DNA of 64,000 bases. Origin: Megasphaera coli (lineage in GTDB: Bacteria; Bacillota; Negativicutes; Veillonellales; Megasphaeraceae). Positions 1 through 7,169 of the stretch are shown here, piece by piece (the stretch's first letter is position 1; the number at the start of each line of letters is the position of its first letter). The notes under the pieces were generated by a model, which saw only the letters and a program-made list of their open reading frames with translations, searched no databases and was not told the DNA's origin. The stretch spans positions 673,322 through 737,321 of the forward strand of contig NZ_FMIY01000002.1 of the NCBI RefSeq assembly GCF_900095855.1, written 5' to 3'. Position numbers and translations under genes: made by a program.

Positions 1-336
1 TTCTATTTTGAGCTGGCCCATAAGAGCGGGCATGTCTTTACTTATTTCATAGGTCAGACGAACCGTACCCTTACCGTTCTCGGGCACCGTAATGACACAG
101 CCGTTCATACTGTGATTCAGCGCTTCGCGCAGCGCCTCCCGGCCGGCACCGGTGAAATCGCCCAAATCGTCCAGGCCGTTGCCCCGATAAAAGGAGACCT
201 TTACGTCGCCTTCATGTGTTTCCTTTATGTCAACTGACGGAAGATACGGCACGTCGTACCCGTCCAGTTCCAAATGATTGACCTTCATCCAACGAAAGGT
301 GGGACGAGGAAGTTCGTTGTAATTTACCTTACGCAT
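1..336 (-). CDS. sufD: SufD-like Fe-S cluster assembly scaffold subunit, 3' end cut by window edge
   Basis: The first 112 codons can be read from ATG at 336, starting MRKVNYNELPRPTFRWMKVN. An AAGGAG ribosome site lies just upstream, 11 bases after the sufB stop. SufB, SufC and SufD form the SufBC2D scaffold that builds iron-sulfur clusters in the cytoplasm. The call rests on position directly after sufC and sufB and on a general match to the short N-terminal part of Firmicutes SufD proteins. The C-terminal beta-helix, where the family signature lies, is outside the window. It is probably the third gene of the operon, with sufS and sufU possibly beyond the edge. Confidence 0.75.
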   Translation of the reverse strand, partial: MRKVNYNELPRPTFRWMKVNHLELDGYDVPYLPSVDIKETHEGDVKVSFYRGNGLDDLGDFTGAGREALREALNHSMNGCVITVPENGKGTVRLTYEISKDMPALMGQLKIE

Positions 337-347
337 CGTGCCACTCC

Positions 348-1778
348 TTATTTCAGGGAACCTTTCAGTTCCAAATTAATCAAATTATTCATTTCTACGG
401 CATATTCCAAGGGCAGGGCCTTGGAGACCGGTTCGACAAAGCCGCGTACCAGCATGGCTCTCGCTTCGTCCTCACTGAGGCCGCGGCTCATGAGATAATA
501 AACGGCTTCGTCCGAAATACGGCCGATTTTCGCTTCGTGCCCCAAGTCAATGTTGTCGTTGCGCACGTCGATGACGGGAATTGTATCGGACTGGGAAATT
601 TCATCCAACATGAGCGATTCGCAGCTGACGTTGGATTTGGCGCCTTCCGCCTTTTCACCGATGACGACGGCACCGCGGTAGATACAGACACCGCCGCCCT
701 TGGAAAGAGATTTGGAATCGATATTGCTCGTCGTATTCGGCGCATTGTGGACAACCTTGGAGCCGGTGTCGAGAAACTGACCTGCCCCGGCAAAGGTAAC
801 GCCCGTAAATTCGCAGTGTGCCCCTTCCCCCTGGAGGATAGTCATGGGATAGAGGCAGGACGTATGTGAGCCGAAGGAACCCGTGACCCAGTTCATAGTC
901 CCGTTTTTGCCGACAATGGAGCGTTTTGTGTTCATGTTATACATATTCTTCGACCAGTTCTCAATGGTCGAATACGTCAAGGTCGCGTCGTCGCCGATGA
1001 AGAGTTCTACAGCGCCGGCATGCAGGTTGGCCACGTTGTATTTCGGTGCCGAACAGCCTTCGATAAAGTGCACCTTCGCACCCTTTTCAACAATGATCAG
1101 CGTGTGCTCGAACTGGCCCGCACCGGGAGCATTGAGGCGAAAATAGCTTTGCAGCGGAATTTCCACATTTACACCTTCAGGCACGTAAACGAAAGATCCG
1201 CCCGACCAGACGGCGCCGTGCAGGGCTGCGAATTTGTGGTCCGTCGGCGGAATAAGCTTCATAAAATGCTTGCGCACAATGTCTTCGTATTCCCTCAAAG
1301 CCGCATCAAAGTCCGTATATATGACGCCCTGCCTGACCAGCTCTTCTTGAATGCTGTGGTAGACCACTTCCGAGTCGTACTGGGCACCGACGCCGGCAAG
1401 GGACGTCTTTTCCGCTTCGGGAATGCCCAGGCGGTCGAAGGTATCGCGAATATCTTCGGGCACGTCTTCCCATCTGGCTTTCATATCCGAGTTGGGGCGC
1501 ACATAGGTAACGATATTGTCCATTTCGAGTTCGCTGATGTCCGGCCCCCATTCGGGATAGTCAATTTTATAGAAAAGTTCCAGCGACTGAAGGCGCTTTT
1601 GCAGCATCCAGTCTGGCTCGTCTTTTTGGGCCGATATTTCCCGCACGATTTTTTCGGTCAAACCGGCCTGCGTTTTATAGGAATAGTTGAAGTCTTTTTT
1701 AAAGTTATACACATTGCCGAAGTCGGAAAAAGCCTCTACTTTTTCCCGTGCCTTCGCAAATCGCTTTTCTTCCGCCAT
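348..1778 (-). CDS. sufB: Fe-S cluster assembly scaffold protein SufB
   Basis: This 476-residue protein has the usual SufB length. The C-terminal part carries the hallmark GHEAKIGRISDEAVYYLMSRG-type segment near residue 415 and a conserved cysteine in VSCESLML (about C386), equivalent to the cysteine proposed to take part in cluster assembly on SufB. An acidic, charged N-terminal region precedes the right-handed beta-helix. The start ATG at 1778 lies 3 bases after the sufC stop, so the two are almost certainly co-translated. SufB works with SufC (ATPase) and SufD. In this anaerobe the suf set probably serves iron-sulfur enzymes such as pyruvate:ferredoxin oxidoreductase and the radical SAM proteins encoded nearby. 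Confidence 0.97.
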   Translation of the reverse strand: MAEEKRFAKAREKVEAFSDFGNVYNFKKDFNYSYKTQAGLTEKIVREISAQKDEPDWMLQKRLQSLELFYKIDYPEWGPDISELEMDNIVTYVRPNSDMKARWEDVPEDIRDTFDRLGIPEAEKTSLAGVGAQYDSEVVYHSIQEELVRQGVIYTDFDAALREYEDIVRKHFMKLIPPTDHKFAALHGAVWSGGSFVYVPEGVNVEIPLQSYFRLNAPGAGQFEHTLIIVEKGAKVHFIEGCSAPKYNVANLHAGAVELFIGDDATLTYSTIENWSKNMYNMNTKRSIVGKNGTMNWVTGSFGSHTSCLYPMTILQGEGAHCEFTGVTFAGAGQFLDTGSKVVHNAPNTTSNIDSKSLSKGGGVCIYRGAVVIGEKAEGAKSNVSCESLMLDEISQSDTIPVIDVRNDNIDLGHEAKIGRISDEAVYYLMSRGLSEDEARAMLVRGFVEPVSKALPLEYAVEMNNLINLELKGSLK

Positions 1779-1781
1779 CGC

Positions 1782-2537
1782 CTACGCCCCCCGGTTCACT
1801 TGCGCTCTGAAGCCGTCGTACCCGTTCGCTTCAATAGCCGCGATGAGAGACGCATCACCGGTCTTGACGATCTTGCCGTCAATGAGAATGTGGACGAAGT
1901 CGGGATGCAGTCGCTGCAGGATTTCGCTGTGATGCGTGATGACCATAACGGCGTTGTCGGCGTTATGATACTTCGACACGGTTTCCGATACGATGCGAAC
2001 GGCGTCCACGTCGAGACCCGAATCAATTTCGTCCAGCATAGTCAGCTTCGGTTCAAGCATGCACATCTGGAGAATTTCGGATTTTTTTCGTTCACCGCCG
2101 GAAAAACCGTCGTTTACATAACGGTCCGCATAATCCCGGTCCATAGCAAGCTGATCCATTTGGGCCCGCAGCTTTTTGCGGAAAGGCATAATGCGCTGTG
2201 CTTCACCGGCAACAGTACTCTTGGCGTTGCGAATAAAATTCTCTATGCTGATGCCCTGGACGGCAATGGGATTTTGAAAAGCCATGAAAATACCGAGCTT
2301 CGCCCGTTCATTAACAGGCATATCCGTAATATCCGTACCTTCAAAATAAATTTTGCCGCTCGTCACCTTGTAAGCAGGGTTGCCCATGACGGCATGGAAA
2401 AGTGTCGATTTTCCGGCACCGTTGGAACCCATAATGACATGCGTTTCGCCTTTATTGATAACCAAATCGAGTCCCTTAAGAATTTCCTTGCCTTCAACGG
2501 CAACCTTGAGGTTCTCTACTCGTAATAATTCACTCAT
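1782..2537 (-). CDS. sufC: Fe-S cluster assembly ATPase SufC
   Basis: This 251-residue ABC-type ATPase has a Walker A motif GSNGAGKST at residues 37-45, an ABC signature FSGGERKK and a Walker B LTMLDEIDSGLD, the last in the form typical of SufC. There are no membrane segments, as expected for a soluble ABC ATPase that drives shape change in the SufBC2D scaffold. It is the first gene of the suf operon. A GGGAGTG ribosome site precedes the ATG at 2537 and a good sigma-70-type promoter lies about 50 bases upstream. Confidence 0.97.
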   Translation of the reverse strand: MSELLRVENLKVAVEGKEILKGLDLVINKGETHVIMGSNGAGKSTLFHAVMGNPAYKVTSGKIYFEGTDITDMPVNERAKLGIFMAFQNPIAVQGISIENFIRNAKSTVAGEAQRIMPFRKKLRAQMDQLAMDRDYADRYVNDGFSGGERKKSEILQMCMLEPKLTMLDEIDSGLDVDAVRIVSETVSKYHNADNAVMVITHHSEILQRLHPDFVHILIDGKIVKTGDASLIAAIEANGYDGFRAQVNRGA

Positions 2538-2589
2538 TGCTGTATCACTCCCGTAGAAACTTTGAAATCATACTTTTTTGCTACACATA

Positions 2590-2618
2590 AGATTACTCTA
2601 TCAAAAATATAAAGTCAA
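2590..2618 (-). promoter_or_regulatory. Promoter of the suf operon
   Basis: On the minus strand TTGACT (2613-2618) and TAATCT (2590-2595) are separated by 17 bases, in an AT-rich stretch just upstream of sufC. No operator was recognised. Confidence 0.65.
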
Positions 2619-2642
2619 CCTTTTTAGTGTATTTTAAGAATA

Positions 2643-2843
2643 CTACTCATTTGTATCGTCTTTTTTCGCGTATTTCGCCCGTAAATCGCGCCGTTTATTG
2701 CTGTGCAGCCAGACCTGCATGACCGCCGTGAAGACGGCAGCCCCAAAGAGACCGATAAGAAAGGGCGTCGGGCCGTCTATCCAGATGGCATAGACGAGGT
2801 AAAAAAAGACGACAACCCAAAGAAAGAAGCGCACCTTACGCAT
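2643..2843 (-). CDS. Small two-helix membrane protein coupled to the SCIFF maturase gene
   Basis: This 66-residue protein starts MRKVRFFLWVVVFFYLVYAI. It has two hydrophobic segments (about 5-20 and 27-45) joined by IDGPTP, then a strongly charged tail rich in Lys, Arg and Asp. I do not recognise a family. The start ATG at 2843 overlaps the last 8 bases of the radical SAM maturase gene, so translation is probably coupled. That placement makes a role in the same pathway possible, for example export or anchoring of the modified peptide, but this is inference only. The predicted topology is a hairpin with both ends in the cytoplasm by the positive-inside rule. Confidence 0.75.
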   Translation of the reverse strand: MRKVRFFLWVVVFFYLVYAIWIDGPTPFLIGLFGAAVFTAVMQVWLHSNKRRDLRAKYAKKDDTNE

Positions 2844-4245
2844 GGGCCGCCGCCCTTTCGCCCGCTTCGGCCCGCTTCACGGCAAGGACCGCCTGAATAT
2901 ACATGGCGCATTCAATGCGCTTCTTTTGGATACGGCAACCCAGGTCGTAGGGCTTATCGATGTTGCCGCCGTATTTAATGTTGTTGGCATGACAGCCTCC
3001 GCTGCAGAAGAACTTTGCCCAACAGCCGCAGCATTCGGGCTTGTTGAGGACGTGCATGTCCCGGAAGAGGCGCGGCAGAACCGTATCGGTAATACCGTCT
3101 TTCACATTGCCGATGCAGTACTCTTCCTGTCCGACAAACTGATGGCACGGGTAAATTTCACCGTTCGGCACGACGCACATATACTCGTGGCCGGCACCGC
3201 AGCCGCGCAAGCGCTTGGCAATACAGGGCCCTCTATATAAATCCATAATGAAATGATAGTAAATAATCGGATTGCCGGCAAGATACCGTTCCAAATAAAT
3301 ATCCGTCAGGTTGTCATATTCTTTGTAAATACGCTGTAAATCGTGCTCGTCAATGGCATAGGACAAGTCGTCGCCGACGACGGGCTCCATGGAAAGTCCC
3401 TGAAACCCGAGATCCGCCATATGAGCCACGTCGGCCGCAAAGTCCAGATTATACTTCGTATACGTACCGCGCACATAGTATTCTTCACCGTTGCGCCGCT
3501 CTACGGCACGGCGCAGATTCTTTACGATTTTGTCGTACGTCCCCCTGCCGCCGGCATCGGGCCGCATGCGATCGTGCACATCGCGGCGCCCGTCAAGGCT
3601 GAGGATGAGACCGATGTGATTATCCGTCAAATACTTTATCTTCTCGTCGTTCAAAAGCATGCCGTTCGTCGTGAGGGAAAGCTTAAAAACCTTGTCATGA
3701 AGCTTTTCCTGAGCACGAATATACGAAACGGTCTTTTTTACGACATCAAAATTCATGAGCGGTTCACCGCCGAAGAAATCCACCTCGCAGTGCTTACGCT
3801 TGCCGGCAGAACTCCTGATGAGCAAATCAATGGCCGCCCTGGCGACATCAAAGCTCATGAGTTCGCGCTTGTTCGTGTCGTAGTCTCCTTGAGAGGCAAA
3901 ACAATATCTGCAGCGCAGATTGCAATCGTGAGCAATGTTGAGACAGAGCGATTTCACGACGGGACGTTCGTCAGCGACGACTTGGAAGGACTCGCACATA
4001 GGCGCAAAGAGGAGTTCCCGTTCAATGAGTCCGTCCAATTCGTCCATGGCTTCGGTCAATTCCCGGCGGCCGTACTGTCCGGCAAGAACAGCGTACACGT
4101 CGTCTCTGTTGTCGCCTTTATATGTGTCGAGGACGTCGTACGTAACGGCGTCAATGACGTTAATAATACCGCTGTTCACATCCAACAGCATGCGGACTCC
4201 GTTTTGAATATACTTATGAATCATAGGTTTGATTTTCTTTGCCAT
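2836..4245 (-). CDS. scfB: Radical SAM SCIFF (ranthipeptide) maturase with SPASM domain
   Basis: This 469-residue protein carries the radical SAM motif CNLRCRYC (Cys 108, 112, 115), an FFGGEP segment and a Cys-rich SPASM region near the C-terminus (CGAGHEYMC, YPC, ECCGCWAKFFCSGGC). An N-terminal stretch of about 90 residues (IHKYIQNGVRMLLDVNSG) fits the precursor-binding domain of SCIFF maturases such as CteB. The family forms thioether links from cysteine sulfur to the side-chain carbon of an acceptor residue, using S-adenosylmethionine and auxiliary [4Fe-4S] clusters. The gene follows the six-cysteine precursor gene. I chose ATG at 4245, which has GGGGGA upstream; a TTG five codons earlier has no ribosome site. 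Confidence 0.93.
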   Translation of the reverse strand: MAKKIKPMIHKYIQNGVRMLLDVNSGIINVIDAVTYDVLDTYKGDNRDDVYAVLAGQYGRRELTEAMDELDGLIERELLFAPMCESFQVVADERPVVKSLCLNIAHDCNLRCRYCFASQGDYDTNKRELMSFDVARAAIDLLIRSSAGKRKHCEVDFFGGEPLMNFDVVKKTVSYIRAQEKLHDKVFKLSLTTNGMLLNDEKIKYLTDNHIGLILSLDGRRDVHDRMRPDAGGRGTYDKIVKNLRRAVERRNGEEYYVRGTYTKYNLDFAADVAHMADLGFQGLSMEPVVGDDLSYAIDEHDLQRIYKEYDNLTDIYLERYLAGNPIIYYHFIMDLYRGPCIAKRLRGCGAGHEYMCVVPNGEIYPCHQFVGQEEYCIGNVKDGITDTVLPRLFRDMHVLNKPECCGCWAKFFCSGGCHANNIKYGGNIDKPYDLGCRIQKKRIECAMYIQAVLAVKRAEAGERAAAHA

Positions 4246-4267
4246 GTTTCCCCCATGCAAAAAGAAT

Positions 4268-4293
4268 ACCCTTTACCGAAAGTGGTAAAGGGT
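4268..4293 (-). terminator. Hairpin between precursor and maturase genes, likely partial terminator
   Basis: Perfect 10-bp arms (4268-4277 and 4284-4293) enclose a 6-base loop. On the minus strand they are followed by ATTCTTTTT before the maturase start. The position suggests an attenuator that lets the short peptide gene be transcribed more than the enzyme gene. It may also stabilise the 3' end of the peptide message. Confidence 0.7.
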
Positions 4294-4309
4294 GTCCCCT
4301 CGCAACAAC

Positions 4310-4450
4310 TTATTTTGTGCAAACCTGATTGCCTACCGTACAAGAAGTCTTGCAGGCGGATTGACAGGACGTCTGGCATTCGCTGCAGCCCGCATGCTGA
4401 ACCGTCTTTTGGATAGATTCGGTGTTGATCGTAATAATGTGCTTAGCCAT
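4310..4450 (-). CDS. scfA: SCIFF six-cysteine ranthipeptide precursor
   Basis: This 46-residue peptide starts MAKHIITINTESIQKT. Its C-terminal half holds six cysteines at 22, 25, 29, 33, 37 and 44, with threonines at 27, 35, 38 and 45 as possible acceptors. The core CQSACKTSCTVGNQVC matches what I recall of the SCIFF family (six cysteines in forty-five residues), which is usually found next to its radical SAM maturase, as here. An AGGTG ribosome site and a strong promoter precede it. The N-terminal 20 residues would be the leader recognised by the maturase. The spacing between the first two cysteines is two residues; I recall three in clostridial members. The role of the mature product is not known to me. 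Confidence 0.93.
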   Translation of the reverse strand: MAKHIITINTESIQKTVQHAGCSECQTSCQSACKTSCTVGNQVCTK

Positions 4451-4482
4451 TTCGGTTCACCTCGCTGTTCAATATCAAAGGT

Positions 4483-4511
4483 ATTATAGCACAGAAAAAA
4501 GGATTCTACAA
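4483..4511 (-). promoter_or_regulatory. Promoter of the SCIFF locus
   Basis: A consensus TATAAT (4483-4488) and TTGTAG (4506-4511) lie 17 bases apart on the minus strand. They lie just after the stop of the upstream hypothetical gene and 33 bases before the peptide start. Confidence 0.75.
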
Positions 4512-4514
4512 TCA

Positions 4515-4910
4515 TTACAAAAGCCGCAAGCCTTTAAACTGAAAATCCCTGCTCATGGAGATGACAACAGCGTAATCGTCGAAGATTTCATTCGTAGCGA
4601 AAAAAACGTCGAAATCGCCGTCATACGTAATATGGACGGAACTGATGCGTTCAAGGTAGGCGCGAATCTGCTCGGGCGTCACTTCCGGATCGCCGTCATT
4701 GCGCCAGCGCTCGTTTTTAAACTTCGCAATGAGGGGAGAGTGTGTCAAGACACGCATACGGTGAGCTAAAACCCAATCCCAAACCTTTTCGCCGTAGGCC
4801 TGCGCTTCTTCGTCCCGCCCTTCGGGCAATCCTTCGAGGACGACGAGGACAGGCTTGCCTTCCACTATAATCTCATCAATATAGTTGCCTTTGACATAGC
4901 GTAAATTCAT
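4515..4910 (-). CDS. Conserved hypothetical protein, possibly DUF2262-like
   Basis: This 131-residue soluble acidic protein starts MNLRYVKGNYIDEIIVEGKP. There is no signal peptide or membrane segment. The C-terminal part (ITYDGDFDVFFATNEIFDDYAVVISMS) has the pattern of an alternating beta sheet and loosely recalls DUF2262 proteins; I am not certain of that match. It has its own ribosome site (GGCGGAGG, 10 bases from the ATG) and promoter. It lies immediately upstream of the SCIFF promoter with no room for a strong terminator, so read-through into the SCIFF locus is possible. No function can be assigned. Confidence 0.7.
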   Translation of the reverse strand: MNLRYVKGNYIDEIIVEGKPVLVVLEGLPEGRDEEAQAYGEKVWDWVLAHRMRVLTHSPLIAKFKNERWRNDGDPEVTPEQIRAYLERISSVHITYDGDFDVFFATNEIFDDYAVVISMSRDFQFKGLRLL

Positions 4911-4967
4911 GATTATAAACCTCCGCCGAAGAATTTTTTATTTCTCTCTTCCGCCTTAGCCATCTTT

Positions 4968-4997
4968 ATCTTACTCTATGAACTTTTCCTTTGTCAA
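4968..4997 (-). promoter_or_regulatory. Promoter of the hypothetical gene at 4515-4910
   Basis: TTGACA (4992-4997) and TAAGAT (4968-4973) lie on the minus strand with an 18-base spacer. Confidence 0.6.
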
Positions 4998-5060
4998 TGA
5001 GAGTATTTCTTATTACTCATTATCAAATAGCAATTACCGCATCAAAACGGTTCCCATCAA

Positions 5061-5702
5061 TTATTTATTTCCCACCGTACTGCTCGGACAGAGATCATTT
5101 TGAAAACATTCGGCACACAAAGGCTTACGGGCCTTGCAAATACGCCGTCCGTGCCAAATAAGCCAATGATGAGCGCGGCTCCACCATTTCACGGGAATGG
5201 CCGCCTGAAGTCCTTTTTCCACTGCTTCCGGCGTCGTCCCTACAGCCAGCTGCAAGCGATTGGAGACTCGAAAGACGTGTGTGTCCACGGCAATGGCCGG
5301 CGTATCAAAAAGAACGCTGACCAGAACGTTTGCCGTCTTACGGCCTACGCCGGGAAGCTTGACAAGTTCATCAAAGGTCCGCGGCACTTCACCCTTATAA
5401 TTTTCACATAAGACGGCACACGTGGCCATAAGGTTTTTCGCCTTGCCGTGATAAAGACCGCATGTGCGAATTTTCTCTTCCAGTCCCTGCAGGCCCAAGC
5501 GCAACATCTTTTCGGGACTGTTATATTCCGGAAAAAGGCCGGCCGTGACGATGTTGACCCGTTCGTCCGTGCACTGCGCCGACAAGACGACGGCCACGAG
5601 AAGCTCGAAATCGGACGCATAATGAAGAGCCGGCTTCAGAATACCGTATGTATCCTGAAAACGCTGCAGTATTGCCGCCTTTTTTTTCTTTGTCATGACC
5701 AT
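5061..5702 (-). CDS. nth: Endonuclease III, DNA glycosylase/AP lyase
   Basis: This 213-residue enzyme of base excision repair removes oxidised pyrimidines and nicks abasic sites. The helix-hairpin-helix LPGVGRKTA spans residues 116-124, with the catalytic lysine at 122. The catalytic aspartate is D140 in VDTHVFRVSNRL. Four cysteines at 189, 196, 199 and 205 follow the C-x6-C-x2-C-x5-C pattern that binds a [4Fe-4S] cluster. I chose ATG at 5702, one base after the larE stop and preceded by AGGGAG; longer in-frame readings run into larE. It is the last gene of fhs-fchA-larE-nth. Confidence 0.96.
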   Translation of the reverse strand: MVMTKKKKAAILQRFQDTYGILKPALHYASDFELLVAVVLSAQCTDERVNIVTAGLFPEYNSPEKMLRLGLQGLEEKIRTCGLYHGKAKNLMATCAVLCENYKGEVPRTFDELVKLPGVGRKTANVLVSVLFDTPAIAVDTHVFRVSNRLQLAVGTTPEAVEKGLQAAIPVKWWSRAHHWLIWHGRRICKARKPLCAECFQNDLCPSSTVGNK

Positions 5703-5703
5703 C

Positions 5704-6534
5704 TTATTCTCCCTCTTTTTCCGGCAGCAGTTCATTGAGGCTGCCCGTTTCATAACCGCCCAGGTCGAGGGCGACGAAGGCAAAGCCGCAATCCCGAACG
5801 GCCTTCACAATTTCTTCCCGATGGGCAAGAACGGCGGCGAACTCTTCTACGGCCACTTCAATACGGGCCGTGTCGCCGTGCCAACGGACACGCAGTGAGC
5901 CTTTAACATAGGGTGCCAATACCCGTTCGGCCCTGTCTATCTGTGCGAGCCGTTCCGGCAAGAGGGCCATGCCGTAAGGAATGCGGCTGGCCAGGCAGGC
6001 GGCACTCTGTTTATTCCACGTGGGCAAGCCGAAGTGGGCTGACAGAGCGCGAATATCCGCCTTACGAAGCCCCGCCTCGATCATGGGACTGCGCACGGCA
6101 GCAGACAATTCCGCCAAAGCGCGCATACCCGGCCGGTAGTCGTCGAAGTCGTCCAAATTACCTCCGTCCGCAACCCAAGCACAGCCATGTTCTTTCGCAT
6201 ACGCAACGAGCTCCAGAAAACGGATTTTTTTGCAAATATAGCACCTGTCGGGCCCGTTTTTCACAAATTCCCCGTCATCAAATTCGGACGACGGCACGGC
6301 GACGTGATGAATACCGATGCGCGCCGACAAATCATCAGCCGCCCGCTCTTCTCCGGCCGGCAGTGTCGGCGACACGGCCGTCACGGCAAGGGCCTTATTC
6401 CCCAAAACCGCCCGGGCCGCAAAAGCGAGGAAAGTACTGTCCACGCCGCCGGAAAAAGCGACGGCGACGGACTCCATTTCTTTTAAAATATCACAAAGTT
6501 TATCGTATTTTTGCCGTAATTCCGCCGTCAACAT
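5704..6534 (-). CDS. larE: LarE-like ATP-dependent sulfur transferase (PP-loop)
   Basis: This 276-residue protein has a PP-loop SGGVDST at 28-34 and the family segments DRCYICKK and SAACLASRIPYG. LarE adenylates and sulfurates the pyridinium precursor of the nickel-pincer cofactor used by lactate racemase. Some LarE proteins give up their own cysteine sulfur; others carry an iron-sulfur cluster held by three cysteines. Here C98, C101 and C180 give a three-cysteine set, so the cluster type is possible (inference). No larB, larC or larA is seen in the window, but an L-lactate permease lies at 56.8-58.3 kb. ATG at 6534 is chosen because it starts MLTAELRQ and follows an AAGAAAG site. It overlaps the end of fchA by no bases. 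Confidence 0.85.
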   Translation of the reverse strand: MLTAELRQKYDKLCDILKEMESVAVAFSGGVDSTFLAFAARAVLGNKALAVTAVSPTLPAGEERAADDLSARIGIHHVAVPSSEFDDGEFVKNGPDRCYICKKIRFLELVAYAKEHGCAWVADGGNLDDFDDYRPGMRALAELSAAVRSPMIEAGLRKADIRALSAHFGLPTWNKQSAACLASRIPYGMALLPERLAQIDRAERVLAPYVKGSLRVRWHGDTARIEVAVEEFAAVLAHREEIVKAVRDCGFAFVALDLGGYETGSLNELLPEKEGE

Positions 6535-6550
6535 AAAGTCAGCTTCTTTC

Positions 6551-7168
6551 TTACTGTCTGTTTTTATAGATCGACTCAATGAGCCGTTCTTCGTAGTCCG
6601 CCCGCTCTTCGTAATCCTTGACGGCAGCCAGCATGGCGTAAACATAAGCCGCATCCGTTACAGACCGGAGATTCACGCGAACGCTGTAAAAAGCGGAACG
6701 CATAGCGGCACGGGCATTCATAGCGGCAATAACACCGTCCGTAATGGCCCAGACATTGCCGTCGGACACGACGGCGCGGGCCATGGCAAAGAGGGGGAAG
6801 ACAGACTTACCCAGTTCGAGGGGCACTTCGGCGGCGCGGCGAAAGGCGGTCTGCACGGTCTCCTGCCGGTCCGTTTTTTCCTTAGGCAGGCGCAGGGCCG
6901 TCATGAGGTCCGAAAAGGCCTCGGCGTCGGCGTCAACGGCATCCAGATAAATCCGCCGCAGTTCCGGGATCTGCGCTTTAATCGTCGCCATTTGAGGCCG
7001 CACGTCTTCATAGCCCTTTTTGTCGATCGTCAGGTTGACGACCATCTCGATGAGTGCCGCAGCGGACGCCGCCGTCATGGCGGCAATGCTGCCGCCGCCG
7101 GGAGCCGGCGCCGCCGAAGCGGCCGCTTCGAGGAACTCGCCGAGAGGCAATTCTTCCCATGACGCCAT
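6551..7168 (-). CDS. fchA: Methenyltetrahydrofolate cyclohydrolase / formimino-THF cyclodeaminase family (FchA)
   Basis: This 205-residue protein contains the family hallmark SAAPAPGGGSIAAM near residue 20, then an all-helical body. FchA-type proteins convert 5,10-methenyl-THF to 10-formyl-THF, or release ammonia from formimino-THF. The neighbour fhs makes 10-formyl-THF, so the pair works in the same folate one-carbon steps. I chose the ATG at 7168 (MASWEELPLGEF), immediately after the fhs stop, because it matches the usual N-terminus. An ATG eleven codons earlier would overlap fhs. Which of the two activities dominates cannot be read from the sequence. Confidence 0.9.
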   Translation of the reverse strand: MASWEELPLGEFLEAAASAAPAPGGGSIAAMTAASAAALIEMVVNLTIDKKGYEDVRPQMATIKAQIPELRRIYLDAVDADAEAFSDLMTALRLPKEKTDRQETVQTAFRRAAEVPLELGKSVFPLFAMARAVVSDGNVWAITDGVIAAMNARAAMRSAFYSVRVNLRSVTDAAYVYAMLAAVKDYEERADYEERLIESIYKNRQ

Positions 7169-7169
7169 A

